Shown piece by piece: positions 1-7,753 of a DNA stretch of 35,567 nucleotides. How positions within the stretch are numbered: the first letter of the stretch is position 1; every line of letters begins with the position of its first letter. The DNA comes from Alphaproteobacteria bacterium (lineage in GTDB: Bacteria > Pseudomonadota > Alphaproteobacteria > Micropepsales > Micropepsaceae). A program made the position numbers and the translations under genes. The stretch lies in NCBI GenBank assembly GCA_016792565.1, contig JAEUMK010000085.1, forward strand, positions 1 through 35,567, written 5' to 3'. The notes beneath the pieces were generated by a model. It was given only the letters and a program-made list of their open reading frames with translations, had not been told where the DNA came from and did no database searches.

Positions 1-704
1 GCGATCGAGGAGGGGAACACCTGCATGTCGGTGCAGCCGAGCGTGCCTGCGAACGCCATGATGTCGTCGCAGATCTGCTGGTGCACCATGGCGTTGCGGA
101 TGATGCCGCCCTTGTAGTTCTTCCGCTCAGCTTCGTATTGCGGCTTGATCAGCGCCAGCAGGTGCATGGGCGCAGCCGCCAGCGAAAGCGCTGCCGGCAG
201 CACCGCCTTCAGCGAGATGAAGCTGACGTCGATGGTGACGATCTCGGGTCGGGCGGGCAGGCGGGTGTTTTCCAGCTTGCGGATGTCGGTGCCTTCCATC
301 GACACGATCCTGGGATGGCCGTGCAGCGAGGGGTGCAGCTGGCCGTGGCCGACGTCGATGGAAAACACCATCGCCGCGCCGTTCGCGAGCAGCACCTCGG
401 TGAAGCCGCCGGTGGAGGCGCCGACGTCGAGACAGATGCGATCCTCGATTTCGATCGGGTACTGCTCCAGCGCGCCGGCAAGCTTGACGCCGCCCCGCGA
501 CACCCAGGGGTGCGCCGGCTGCGCCTGCAGCACCGCGTCGGCCGCGATGACCTCGGAAGCCTTCGAGACCGGCTTGTCGTCGGCGATGACGAGGCCGGCG
601 TCGATGGCGGCGCGGGCGCGGGCCCGGCTCTCGAACAGGCCGCGCTCCACCAGCACCACATCGGCGCGCTTGCGGATGGCTTCGCTGTTGATTCCCTTTG
701 CCAC
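1..704 (-). CDS. tlyA: TlyA-family rRNA 2'-O-methyltransferase / hemolysin-like protein (3' end outside window)
   Basis: TlyA proteins join an N-terminal S4 RNA-binding domain to an FtsJ-like SAM methyltransferase that 2'-O-methylates rRNA cytidines. The translated frame begins VAKGINSEAIRKRADVVLVE and continues with an S4-type stretch (ERGLFESRARARAAIDAGLV). The conserved PWVSRGGVKLAGAL block follows, then the SAM motif LDVGASTGGFTEVLL, then IDVSFISLK and ALIKPQYEA. The gene leaves the window on the left, so the C-terminus is missing. The GTG at 702-704 is chosen because it starts two bases after the upstream gene's TGA (TGATCGTG), which suggests translational coupling. tlyA next to dxs is a common alphaproteobacterial order; here a deoxyribosyltransferase gene lies between them. 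The family is certain. Whether this copy also has membrane-active (hemolysin-like) behaviour cannot be judged. Confidence 0.93.
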   Translation of the reverse strand, partial: MAKGINSEAIRKRADVVLVERGLFESRARARAAIDAGLVIADDKPVSKASEVIAADAVLQAQPAHPWVSRGGVKLAGALEQYPIEIEDRICLDVGASTGGFTEVLLANGAAMVFSIDVGHGQLHPSLHGHPRIVSMEGTDIRKLENTRLPARPEIVTIDVSFISLKAVLPAALSLAAAPMHLLALIKPQYEAERKNYKGGIIRNAMVHQQICDDIMAFAGTLGCTDMQVFPSSI

Positions 705-706
705 GA

Positions 707-1258
707 TCAGCCCGGCTTTCCTGCGGCGAGGCGCACGCATTCCTCGAACGCGGCGAGATCATGCCATACGTCTTCGGGCTTCTTGCGCGGCATCACCAGC
801 GGACGGCCGTGCAAATCGAGCGCATGGATCATCATCAGATTATCCGGCAGGCCGAAATCCTCAACCGTCAATCCATCGGCATCGACGAGGCGATTGTCGG
901 GCGAGCGTGTCACGGCCGTCAGGCCTGCCACGCGCTCGGCATAGGGCGTCGGGTCGTTGCAATAGGCAAGGCAGAGCTTGCCGCGTCCGGCCAGGTAGCC
1001 GAGCTCGTAAACCGTGCCGGGATCGGCGCTGGAACCGCGGAACGGGGTGAGGTTGGCGATGATCGCGTCCGCCGCATCCATCATCGCCTGATTGCCCTTG
1101 AAGATCTGCAGCGAGGAGTCCCGCGCGGCGAGGTCGACCGTATTGTCGAGGGGGTACAGGCCGGTCAGGCCGTAGCGCCTGCAAATGTCCTGCTTGCGCT
1201 GCCCGACGGCGAGAGCATCCGGCAGGAACACGTCGGGTCCCGCCAGATAGATATTCAT
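707..1258 (-). CDS. Nucleoside 2-deoxyribosyltransferase
   Basis: This 183-residue protein belongs to the nucleoside 2-deoxyribosyltransferase family. These enzymes move deoxyribose between bases, or hydrolyse deoxynucleosides, in nucleotide salvage. The N-terminus MNIYLAGPDVFLPDA is the family's first strand and substrate loop. ANLTPFRGSSADPGTVYELG carries the Asp and the presumed nucleophilic Glu (in VYELGYLAGRGK), followed by LCLAYCND. Length is slightly above the usual 150-170 residues. It is cytoplasmic, with no signal or membrane segment. It lies between dxs and tlyA on the same strand, 69 nt after dxs, with a perfect hairpin in that gap, and is followed at once by tlyA. It may be co-transcribed with both, although nothing in its role relates to isoprenoids. 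The choice between transferase and hydrolase activity is open. Confidence 0.88.
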   Translation of the reverse strand: MNIYLAGPDVFLPDALAVGQRKQDICRRYGLTGLYPLDNTVDLAARDSSLQIFKGNQAMMDAADAIIANLTPFRGSSADPGTVYELGYLAGRGKLCLAYCNDPTPYAERVAGLTAVTRSPDNRLVDADGLTVEDFGLPDNLMMIHALDLHGRPLVMPRKKPEDVWHDLAAFEECVRLAAGKPG

Positions 1259-1280
1259 GCATCACCTGGGGAGGTCCGAC

Positions 1281-1303
1281 ACCTCTCCCGAAACGGGAGA
1301 GGT
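1281..1303. repeat. Perfect 10-bp hairpin between dxs and the deoxyribosyltransferase gene
   Basis: ACCTCTCCCG, loop AAA, CGGGAGAGGT: a perfect 10-bp stem with a 3-nt loop in the 69-nt gap. A partial extra copy (GGGGAGGT) lies just upstream at about 1267-1275. There is no T-run on the dxs transcript side, so it fits a repetitive extragenic palindrome or a processing/attenuating hairpin better than a classic terminator. Related CTCTCCCG..CGGGAGAG palindromes are frequent between genes in alphaproteobacteria. It was not seen elsewhere in this window. Confidence 0.7.
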
Positions 1304-1327
1304 GGGCCGGCGTTTCCGTCTACTCGC

Positions 1328-3271
1328 TTACGCGAGCTTGACGCTCTCGGTCTTGTAGTCCTTGCCGAGCGTCTCGAACACCTTGGCGACGATGCCCTTG
1401 GCGTCGAGGCCGGCGCGCGCATACATCGCGTTCGGCGAGTCGTGGTCGAGGAACACGTCGGGCAGGATCATCGAGCGCATGCGCAGGCCGCCGTCGAGCA
1501 TGCCGTTGTCGGAGAGGTATTGCATGACGTGCGAGCCGAAGCCGCCGATCGAGCCTTCCTCGATGGTGATGAGGATCTCGTGGTCGCGCGCCAGCTTCAG
1601 CACCATCTCTTCGTCGAGCGGCTTCATGAAGCGGGCGTCCGCGATGGTGGCGGAGAGGCCATGGGCGGCGAGCTCGTCGGCCGCCTTCTCGCATTCGGCG
1701 AGCCGGGTGCCGAACGACAGCAGCGCCACCTTCTTGCCCTCGCGAATGATGCGGCCCTTGCCGATCTCGAGCGGGATGCCGACTTCAGGCATCTCCACGC
1801 CGCGGCCTTCGCCGCGGGGATAGCGCACGGCGCTCGGGCGGTCGTTGATCGAAACCTGCGTCGCCACCATGTGCACCAGCTCGGCTTCGTCGGAAGCGGC
1901 CATGATCACGAAATTCGGCAGGCAGCCGAGGTAGGCGTTGTCGAAGGAGCCGGCATGGGTGGCGCCGTCGGCGCCGACGAGGCCGGCGCGGTCGATGGCG
2001 AAGCGGACCGGCAGGCTCTGGATCGCGACGTCATGCACGACCTGGTCGTAGCCGCGCTGCAGGAAGGTGGAATAGATTGCGCAGAACGGTTTGTAGCCCT
2101 CGCTGGCGAGGCCCGCGGCGAAGGTCACCGCATGCTGCTCGGCGATGCCGACGTCGAAGGTGCGGTCGGGGAACGCCTTGTTGAAGATGTCGACGCCGGT
2201 GCCCGACGGCATCGCCGCGGTGATGGCGACGATTTTTTCGTCCTTCTGCGCTTCCTTGACCAGGCTCTGGCCGAACACGTTCTGGTAGGCCGGCGCATTC
2301 GGCTTGGCTTTCGCCTGGGTGCCGGTCGCGACGTCGAACTTGACCACGGCGTGATACTTGTCGGCGGAGGCTTCCGCCGGGCCGTAGCCCTTGCCCTTTT
2401 GCGTCACGACGTGGACCAGGATCGGCCCGGTCTCCATGTCGCGGACGTTCTTCAGAACGGGCAGCAAATGGTCGAGGTTATGGCCGTCGATCGGGCCGAC
2501 GTAGTAAAAGCCGAGCTCCTCGAACAGCGTGCCGCCGTCCATCATGAAGCCGCGGGAATACTCTTCGACGCGGTTGGCGCGGTTGGCGATGATCTTGGGC
2601 AGGCGCTTGTTGATCTGCTTGGCCGCCTCGCGCAGCGTGCGGTAGGTCTTGCCTGAATAGAGCCGCGACAGATACGCGCTCATCGCGCCGACCGGCGGGG
2701 CGATCGACATGTCGTTGTCGTTGAGGATGACGATCAGGCGGGAATTCATCGCGCCGGCGTTGTTCATGGCCTCGTAGGCCATGCCCGCGCTCATGGCGCC
2801 GTCGCCGATCACGGCGATCACGTTGTTCGTGCCGCCGGATAGGTCGCGGGCGACCGCCATGCCGAGGCCCGCGGAGATCGAGGTCGAGGAGTGGGCGGCG
2901 CCGAACGGGTCGTAGTCGCTCTCGCTGCGCTTGGTGAAGCCGGAAAGGCCGCCGCCGGTGCGCAGCGTGCGAATGCGGTCGCGCCGCCCGGTCAGGATCT
3001 TGTGCGGATAGGCCTGGTGGCCGACGTCCCAGATGAGGCGGTCGTTGGGCGTGTCGAAGAGGTGATGCAGCGCGACGGTCAGCTCGACGACGCCGAGCCC
3101 CGCGCCCAGATGGCCGCCGGTCACCGAGACGGCGTCGATGGTCTCGCGGCGCAGTTCGTCGGCCAGCTGCTTGAGCTGCGGCCGGGTCAGCGCCTTCATG
3201 TCGGCCGGACTCTTCACGCGGTCCAGCAGGGGGGTCTTCGAAACGGCGAAATCGTCGGGCTTGTCGGTCAT
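1328..3271 (-). CDS. dxs: 1-deoxy-D-xylulose-5-phosphate synthase
   Basis: Dxs condenses pyruvate and glyceraldehyde-3-phosphate to DXP, the first step of the MEP isoprenoid route and also a precursor for thiamine and pyridoxal. The 647-residue length is normal. Recognisable parts are [20 protein letters not shown] (N-terminal TPP domain), [16 protein letters not shown], the TPP/Mg site [28 protein letters not shown], the transketolase core [28 protein letters not shown], and [15 protein letters not shown]. The C-terminal transketolase domain ends with [13 protein letters not shown] and [20 protein letters not shown]. The start is an ATG at 3269-3271. It belongs to the deacetylase-xseB-ispA-dxs-tlyA block. 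In most relatives ispA abuts dxs; here about 750 bp with an opposite-strand gene separates them, so dxs probably has its own promoter in 3272-3520. Confidence 0.98.
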   Translation of the reverse strand: MTDKPDDFAVSKTPLLDRVKSPADMKALTRPQLKQLADELRRETIDAVSVTGGHLGAGLGVVELTVALHHLFDTPNDRLIWDVGHQAYPHKILTGRRDRIRTLRTGGGLSGFTKRSESDYDPFGAAHSSTSISAGLGMAVARDLSGGTNNVIAVIGDGAMSAGMAYEAMNNAGAMNSRLIVILNDNDMSIAPPVGAMSAYLSRLYSGKTYRTLREAAKQINKRLPKIIANRANRVEEYSRGFMMDGGTLFEELGFYYVGPIDGHNLDHLLPVLKNVRDMETGPILVHVVTQKGKGYGPAEASADKYHAVVKFDVATGTQAKAKPNAPAYQNVFGQSLVKEAQKDEKIVAITAAMPSGTGVDIFNKAFPDRTFDVGIAEQHAVTFAAGLASEGYKPFCAIYSTFLQRGYDQVVHDVAIQSLPVRFAIDRAGLVGADGATHAGSFDNAYLGCLPNFVIMAASDEAELVHMVATQVSINDRPSAVRYPRGEGRGVEMPEVGIPLEIGKGRIIREGKKVALLSFGTRLAECEKAADELAAHGLSATIADARFMKPLDEEMVLKLARDHEILITIEEGSIGGFGSHVMQYLSDNGMLDGGLRMRSMILPDVFLDHDSPNAMYARAGLDAKGIVAKVFETLGKDYKTESVKLA

Positions 3272-3519
3272 GTCACCACACGCTGCCCGCCCTTAACCCT
3301 GCGGACGCCCTATTATCGCACTTGCGAAACCGCCGCGTCGAGCCTTGTCACACATCGGCGCGACTCTCTTTGCCGCCCGCCCGCGCCGCCTTCCTGTCCC
3401 CTCTTCATCCTGAAGCGGGCGCACAACGCGCCCGTCGCACCGGACGCTCCCGACCTCCGGCCCATCGGGGGAAGGGGCCGCCAAGCGACGCAAGGAGGGG
3501 GCGGATCCTTCCTTCAGTC
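3272..3519. other. dxs upstream region with a 12-bp palindrome
   Basis: This 248-bp gap between the dxs start and the divergent promoter shows no credible gene. It holds the perfect palindrome TCGCACTTGCGA at 3316-3327, next to TATTA, which reads ATAAT on the dxs strand and could be part of a -10 box. A TTAACC element lies at 3293-3298. Both sit where dxs promoter or operator elements would be expected. No convincing -35 box was found for dxs. Confidence 0.4.
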
Positions 3520-3555
3520 TTGACATTATTCCTATAATGTGTATTTATTCCTGAC
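3520..3555 (+). promoter_or_regulatory. Promoter/operator of the first GAPPGN-motif gene; probable leaderless start
   Basis: TTGACA at 3520-3525 is a perfect -35 hexamer; 16 bases later comes TATTTA (3542-3547), which would put the transcript start at or just before the ATG at 3556. No Shine-Dalgarno sequence precedes that ATG, so a leaderless mRNA is plausible. Overlapping it is a perfect dyad CATTAT-TCCT-ATAATG (3524-3539), which contains TATAAT at 3533-3538 as an alternative -10. There is also a direct repeat TTATTCCT at 3526-3533 and 3545-3552, 19 bp apart, close to two helical turns. The AT-rich block stands out sharply from its surroundings. Confidence 0.55.
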
Positions 3556-4017
3556 ATGACAGACGCAGCTCCTGGCCCTGCCCTCGCCGACCTCCTCACC
3601 GAGAACCTCGTCACGCTGGTCCTCACCTCCCAGGCCCACCTGCTCGGCCGCAATCCGCGGATCGGCGAGGATCTGCGCTGCCTGATCGTCGAGCGCCTCG
3701 CCGCCGCCATGGCCGCGACGGCGCTGGCGATGAAGCGGCTCGGCCCGGCGGCGGCCGATGCCGCGACGGTGGCGGCGCTGGCGGCGCAGGCCGCTTCTGC
3801 CGTCGACGTTCAATTGCCGCCCGCCGCCGCAATCCCCTCGAAATCCGACGTTCAATTCGCCCCTGCCGCCAAACGCCGGCGCGGCGCGCCCCCGGGGAAC
3901 CGCAATCGCTGGGTCCATGGCCGCCGCAGCGCCGCCTTCGCCGCCGCCCGCCGCACGGCGGCGGCTCTGACCGCCGGGACCGATCGCCTCTGCGCGGCGG
4001 CGCGCGGCGCGCCCGCC
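3556..4017 (+). CDS. GAPPGN-motif protein, first copy (C-terminus uncertain; no in-frame stop before ispA)
   Basis: No function is assigned. The frame starts MTDAAPGPALADLLTENLVT, runs through a helical Ala/Leu-rich region (about residues 10-85), then a short duplicated segment: CGACGTTCAATT occurs at 3804-3815 and again 42 nt (14 codons) later at 3846-3857, giving DVQL and DVQF. It ends in the basic motif RRRGAPPGNRNRWVHGR at residues 107-123. The same motif occurs in the gene at 23.1-23.6 kb. GAPxGNxNxxxHG is known from C-termini of short phage or mobile-element proteins and from many alphaproteobacterial hypotheticals. Codons are strongly G/C at third positions like real genes here. The frame stays open past 4017 to a TGA ending at 5121, antisense to ispA and xseB. 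The true end is therefore unknown; +1 or -1 frames would stop at 3970 or 4034. A frameshift or a long overlap is possible. Confidence 0.55.
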
Positions 4018-4917
4018 TCAGGCGTCGCGGCTGACGACGAAGCCGGCAAGGCCGCGCAGCAGGTCGGCGCGGGCGTCGAAGCTCTCCAGATGGGCGGCCG
4101 CCTGGTCGGCCAGCAGCGCGGCCTGGGCGCGGGCCCGCTCCACGCCCATGAGGGTGACGAAATTGGCCTTGCCGCGCGCGGCGTCCTTGCCCCCGGCGGC
4201 CTTGCCCATGGCCTCGACATCGCCCTCGGCGTCGAGCAGGTCGTCGGCAATCTGGAAGGCGAGCCCGAGATCGTGGGCATAGCCGATCAGGGCATGGCGC
4301 TGGTGCGCCCCGGCATGGCCGAGGATCGCCCCGGCTTCGGCCGCGAAGACGATCAGCGCCCCGGTCTTCAGCCGCTGCAGGCGGGTGATGGTGGCGATGT
4401 CGGGTTCGCGGCCTTCGGTGGCGATGTCGATCATCTGTCCGGCGACCATGCCGGCCGGGCCGGCCGCCTGGGCGAGCCGGACGACCAGTTCGGCGCGCAC
4501 GAAGGGATCGGCATGAATGTCCGGCGTCGACAGCAGGCCGAAGGCCAGGGCCTGCAGCGCGTCGCCCGCCAGCACGGCGGTCGCCTCGTCGAAGGCGCGG
4601 TGCACGGTCGGCTTGCCGCGCCTCAGATCGTCGTCGTCCATGCACGGCAGGTCGTCATGGACCAGCGAATAGGCATGCAGGCACTCCACGGCCGCCGCGG
4701 CCCGCCCCAGCGCCCGCTTGTCGACGCCGAACAGGCGTCCGGCCTGGATCGTCAGGAAGGCGCGCAGGCGCTTGCCGCCGCCCAGCGTCGCGTGCCGCAT
4801 CGCTTCGAGAAGCCGCGCCTCGGGACCGTCCGGCCGCGGCAGCAGCAGATCGAGCGTCTCCTCCATGAAGGTCTGGGTTTCGAGCAGCGCCGCCTCGACG
4901 GCCGTCCGGTCCGCCAT
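4018..4917 (-). CDS. ispA: Farnesyl diphosphate synthase
   Basis: IspA condenses IPP with DMAPP and then GPP to give farnesyl diphosphate for quinones, hopanoids or carotenoids. The 299 residues match the bacterial type. Motifs are GGGKRLRAFL (IPP binding), the first Asp-rich motif DDLPCMDDDDLRRG preceded by LHAYSLVH as in E. coli IspA, LKTGALI, and the second Asp-rich motif FQIADDLLDAEGD. The Tyr five residues before the first Asp motif and the two-residue insertion within it point to C15 product length. It starts 4 nt after xseB ends on the same strand, so the two are surely co-transcribed. Downstream it converges with the GAPPGN-motif gene, whose frame runs antisense across it. Confidence 0.96.
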   Translation of the reverse strand: MADRTAVEAALLETQTFMEETLDLLLPRPDGPEARLLEAMRHATLGGGKRLRAFLTIQAGRLFGVDKRALGRAAAAVECLHAYSLVHDDLPCMDDDDLRRGKPTVHRAFDEATAVLAGDALQALAFGLLSTPDIHADPFVRAELVVRLAQAAGPAGMVAGQMIDIATEGREPDIATITRLQRLKTGALIVFAAEAGAILGHAGAHQRHALIGYAHDLGLAFQIADDLLDAEGDVEAMGKAAGGKDAARGKANFVTLMGVERARAQAALLADQAAAHLESFDARADLLRGLAGFVVSRDA

Positions 4918-4921
4918 CGGC

Positions 4922-5167
4922 TCAGCCCGCGTCGAGCTTTTCCGTGCCGGCGGGCGCGCCGCCCGGCCCCAGCACGATCTTCTCGATCCGCGCCTCGGCG
5001 TCCTTCAGCTTGCGCTCGCAATGTGCCTTCAGAGCCGCGCCACGCTCGTAGATGGCGATGGAATCCTCCAGCTCCACCCGGCCGCTCTCCAGCCGCGCGA
5101 CGATCTCTTCCAGGGATTTGAGCGCCTCCTCGAAGGAGAGCTTGTCGATGTCCGTCTTGGTCGCCAT
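4922..5167 (-). CDS. xseB: Exodeoxyribonuclease VII small subunit
   Basis: XseB is the small subunit of exonuclease VII, which degrades single-stranded DNA into acid-soluble oligonucleotides and works with the large subunit XseA (not in this window). The 81-residue protein has the family pattern [20 protein letters not shown], then [20 protein letters not shown] and [12 protein letters not shown], all helical coiled-coil sequence. The C-terminal [15 protein letters not shown] tail is short and disordered. It lies 2 nt downstream of the deacetylase-like gene and 4 nt before ispA, the usual alphaproteobacterial arrangement. Confidence 0.96.
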   Translation of the reverse strand: MATKTDIDKLSFEEALKSLEEIVARLESGRVELEDSIAIYERGAALKAHCERKLKDAEARIEKIVLGPGGAPAGTEKLDAG

Positions 5168-5169
5168 CG

Positions 5170-6099
5170 CTACGCCGCCATCAGTGCTTTCACATGCGCC
5201 GCGGCGGACGCCGCCAGCGCGTCGAGGTCATAGCCGCCCTCGAGAGTCGATACCATCCGCCCCTTGGCATGGACGTCGGCGATCTCGGCGAGGCGCCAGG
5301 TGGCCCAGGCATAGTCGGCCTCGGTGAGCCTCAGATCCGCCAGCGGATCGGCGGCATGGGCGTCGAACCCCGCCGAGACCATCACCAGTTCTGGCCCGAA
5401 CGCCTCCAGGGCCGGCAGGACCAGGCTGTCGAAGGCCTCGCGGAACTCGTCCGAGCCCGCGCGCGGCGGCAGCGGCACGTTCACCACGTTGCCGGCGATG
5501 CCGCGCTCCTGCGGCAGGCCGGTGCCGGGATAGAGCGGCCATTGATGGGTCGAGGCGAAGAACAGGTCGGCGTCCATCTCGAACGCCGCCTGCGTGCCGT
5601 TGCCGTGATGCACGTCGAAATCGACCACGGCGATCCGCCGCAGGCCGTGCGCGGCGCGGGCGTGCTGCGCCCCGACGGCGACATTGTTGAAGACGCAGAA
5701 CCCCATCGCCGTTCCGGGTTCGGCATGATGGCCGGGCGGACGCACGGCGGCGAAGGCGTTGCGCGCCTCGCCGGTCATCACCGCATCGACCGCCGCGATC
5801 ACGGCGCCGGCCGCCCGCAGCACCGCCTCGCCGGACCCCGGCGACAGCGTGGTGTCGCCGTCGATGGACTTCAGGCCGCGCTCCGGCACGCTCGACAGGA
5901 CGCGGCGCACGAAGTCGCCGGGATGGACCCGCGCCAGCGCCTCGGCCGCGGCCCGAGGGGCCTCGCCGCGCGCCAGACCGGCGAAGGCGGGCGCCTCCAG
6001 CGCCTTCAGAACGGCCCGCAGCCGCTCCGGCGACTCCGGGTGGCCCGGCGGCGTCACATGGTCGAGACAGGCGAAATGCGTGAAAAGCGCCGTCGTCAT
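5170..6099 (-). CDS. Histone deacetylase-like amidohydrolase (acetylpolyamine/acetoin utilisation type)
   Basis: Bacterial members of the arginase/deacetylase fold hydrolyse acetylated amines with a catalytic zinc. The motifs are complete: [15 protein letters not shown] near the N-terminus, [20 protein letters not shown] (catalytic His pair), [15 protein letters not shown] (zinc Asp/His), [29 protein letters not shown] (zinc Asp), and EGGYDLDAL. Starting at the ATG at 6097-6099 gives 309 residues beginning [20 protein letters not shown], which matches homologues; an upstream GTG at 6135 would add 12 residues without family support. It heads the xseB-ispA operon. Its substrate is not deducible; acetylpolyamine is the general guess for this subfamily. 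Confidence 0.92.
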   Translation of the reverse strand: MTTALFTHFACLDHVTPPGHPESPERLRAVLKALEAPAFAGLARGEAPRAAAEALARVHPGDFVRRVLSSVPERGLKSIDGDTTLSPGSGEAVLRAAGAVIAAVDAVMTGEARNAFAAVRPPGHHAEPGTAMGFCVFNNVAVGAQHARAAHGLRRIAVVDFDVHHGNGTQAAFEMDADLFFASTHQWPLYPGTGLPQERGIAGNVVNVPLPPRAGSDEFREAFDSLVLPALEAFGPELVMVSAGFDAHAADPLADLRLTEADYAWATWRLAEIADVHAKGRMVSTLEGGYDLDALAASAAAHVKALMAA

Positions 6100-6158
6100 G
6101 GGCAGACCATAGTCCGCCGCGCTCGACGCCGCCACGTCGAAGACGTTAAGACACGCCC

Positions 6159-7301
6159 ATGAAAAAGGGTCGCGGACGCTTCGTCATCATCCTGCTGTTC
6201 GCCGTGGCGGCGCTCGCCGGCCTCTCGGCCTTCTGGGTCCCGCGCTACTTCGAAGCGGCCTGGTTCCTCGAAGACGTCGCCGCCGGTCCCGGCGACAGCA
6301 CATGGAAGACCCTGCACAAGCAGCCCGTGCGCAGCGCCGTCACCTGGACGATCGACGGCCGTCCCGGCGGAGGGGATCTGTACACCCCGGCCGAAGCCGC
6401 CAAGGGCCGCATGGTCTTCGTCCCCGGCCTCATTGAGGAAGCGCGCACCGACCCGCGGGTCGTCGCCTTCGCGGAGTCTCTGGCCCGCGCCGGCTTCGTC
6501 ACGCTGGTGCCCCAGGCGGCAGCGTTCGAGGATCTGCGCGCCGGGCCTTCCGACATCGCGACGATCTCCGACGCCGCACTCTGGCTTGACGGCGCCGACC
6601 TGGGCCCGGCGCCGAAGACGGCGATCGGCATCACCGCGCTCTCCTACATGGCCGGTCCGTCGATCATCGCGGCCTCGCGCGCGCCGCTCGCCGAGCGCAT
6701 CGGCTTCGTCTTCTTCATCGGCGGCTACTACGAGGCGACCGACGTTGTGCGCTTCGTAACCACCCGCAAGTACCGCCTCAAGCCCGGCGACCCCTGGCAG
6801 GAACAGGGTCCGGCCGACTACGCGCTCTGGGCCTTCCTCAAGGCCAATGCGCTCAGCCTCGAGAACGGCGCCGATCGCGCGGCCCTCGCCGCCATCGCCG
6901 AGGCGCGGCTGAAGGACGGCGCCGCCGACATCGCGCCGCTGGTCGCCGGCCTGGGGCCGGACGGCCGGGCGGTCTACGCCCTCATCGCCAACCGCGATCC
7001 CGAGAAGGTCGAGGCGCTGATCGCCGCCCTCCCCGCCGCCATGCGCGCCCGCTTCGACGCGCTCGATCCCTCGCGGCAGGACCTCTCGGGCTTCAAGGGC
7101 GAAGCGCTACTGGTGCATGGCAAGGACGATCCGCTGATCGCCTCGACCGAGAGCGAGAAGCTGGCTGCCGCGCTCGGCGGCCGCGCCCATCTCTATCTGC
7201 TCGAACAGGTGACCCATGTGGAGGTCAACCGTCCGGCCTCGATGTGGGACCAGCTCGACCTCCTCTTCGCCGGCCGCCGTCTGCTCAGCTATCGCGAGTG
7301 A
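6159..7301 (+). CDS. Membrane-anchored alpha/beta-hydrolase-fold protein
   Basis: This 380-residue protein begins with a short basic stretch and one membrane helix (about residues 8-27, FVIILLFAVAALAGLSAFWV). The bulk is therefore probably periplasmic, or the segment is an uncleaved signal anchor. A hydrolase core follows: RMVFVPGLIEEARTDPRV (oxyanion strand), GITALSYMAGPSIIA (elbow region), LVHGKDDPLIAS (acid) and QVTHVEV (His). The elbow reads A-L-S-Y-M rather than the classic G-x-S-x-G, so catalytic status is uncertain. It is transcribed divergently from the deacetylase gene, 59 bp apart, and converges with the GNAT gene, overlapping it by 13 nt. The substrate is unknown. Confidence 0.8.
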   Translation: MKKGRGRFVIILLFAVAALAGLSAFWVPRYFEAAWFLEDVAAGPGDSTWKTLHKQPVRSAVTWTIDGRPGGGDLYTPAEAAKGRMVFVPGLIEEARTDPRVVAFAESLARAGFVTLVPQAAAFEDLRAGPSDIATISDAALWLDGADLGPAPKTAIGITALSYMAGPSIIAASRAPLAERIGFVFFIGGYYEATDVVRFVTTRKYRLKPGDPWQEQGPADYALWAFLKANALSLENGADRAALAAIAEARLKDGAADIAPLVAGLGPDGRAVYALIANRDPEKVEALIAALPAAMRARFDALDPSRQDLSGFKGEALLVHGKDDPLIASTESEKLAAALGGRAHLYLLEQVTHVEVNRPASMWDQLDLLFAGRRLLSYRE

Positions 7302-7753
7302 GCGAGCCAGACATAGCGGACATCCGGCGTGCGCTCCTCGTTCCCAGACCCGTCAGTAAACGCCTCGGCGGCGAATCCGTTCCGCTCATAGAAGCGCCGC
7401 GCCTTGGCGTTCGCCTGGAAGGTCCAGAGCCGCAGTCCCGCCGCGCCGTGGTCGCTGCGCTTGGCCGTCTCCAGCAGCGCGGCGCCGATGCCCCGCCCCT
7501 GGGCCTGCGGATGGACATAAAGGTGCTCCAGCCAGCCCGGACTGAGCGACATCATCGCGACAATGCCTCCGTCCTCCACCGCGACCCACATCGCGGTCGT
7601 CGCGAACAGGATATCGCGGATCCAGCGCGGCGCATCGGCATCGGGATGGACCATCGGTATGTCGGGCAGAAGGCCGCGCCTGGCCGCCAGAAAGACGGCG
7701 GCGATCGCCGGGCTCTCGCCGGCCTCCGCCGGCCTGACGGTCGGCCCGCTCAC
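7289..7753 (-). CDS. GNAT-family N-acetyltransferase
   Basis: This 154-residue GNAT acetyltransferase moves an acetyl group from acetyl-CoA to an unknown amine. It starts VSGPTVRPAEAGESPAIAAV. The acetyl-CoA motif is LEHLYVHPQAQGRGIGAALL, followed by LRLWTFQANAKARRFYERNGF, the usual C-terminal strand-helix. The GTG start at 7751-7753 overlaps the upstream methyltransferase stop (GTGA), so the two are translationally coupled. The 3' end overlaps the convergent hydrolase gene by 13 nt. It could act on a small molecule or protein N-terminus; the pairing with a methyltransferase is the only context clue. Confidence 0.9.
   Translation of the reverse strand: MSGPTVRPAEAGESPAIAAVFLAARRGLLPDIPMVHPDADAPRWIRDILFATTAMWVAVEDGGIVAMMSLSPGWLEHLYVHPQAQGRGIGAALLETAKRSDHGAAGLRLWTFQANAKARRFYERNGFAAEAFTDGSGNEERTPDVRYVWLAHSR

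Noticed and set aside
698-2656. 652-codon plus-strand open frame across the deoxyribosyltransferase and dxs genes
   Set aside because: It is the antisense of well-identified genes; high third-position GC keeps such frames open, and its sequence is Ala/Gly/Arg/His-rich with no family features.
4018-5121. Extension of the first GAPPGN frame across ispA and xseB as a true 521-residue protein
   Set aside because: Beyond 4017 the translation is just the antisense of ispA and xseB with no own pattern; kept only as an open question about the C-terminus.
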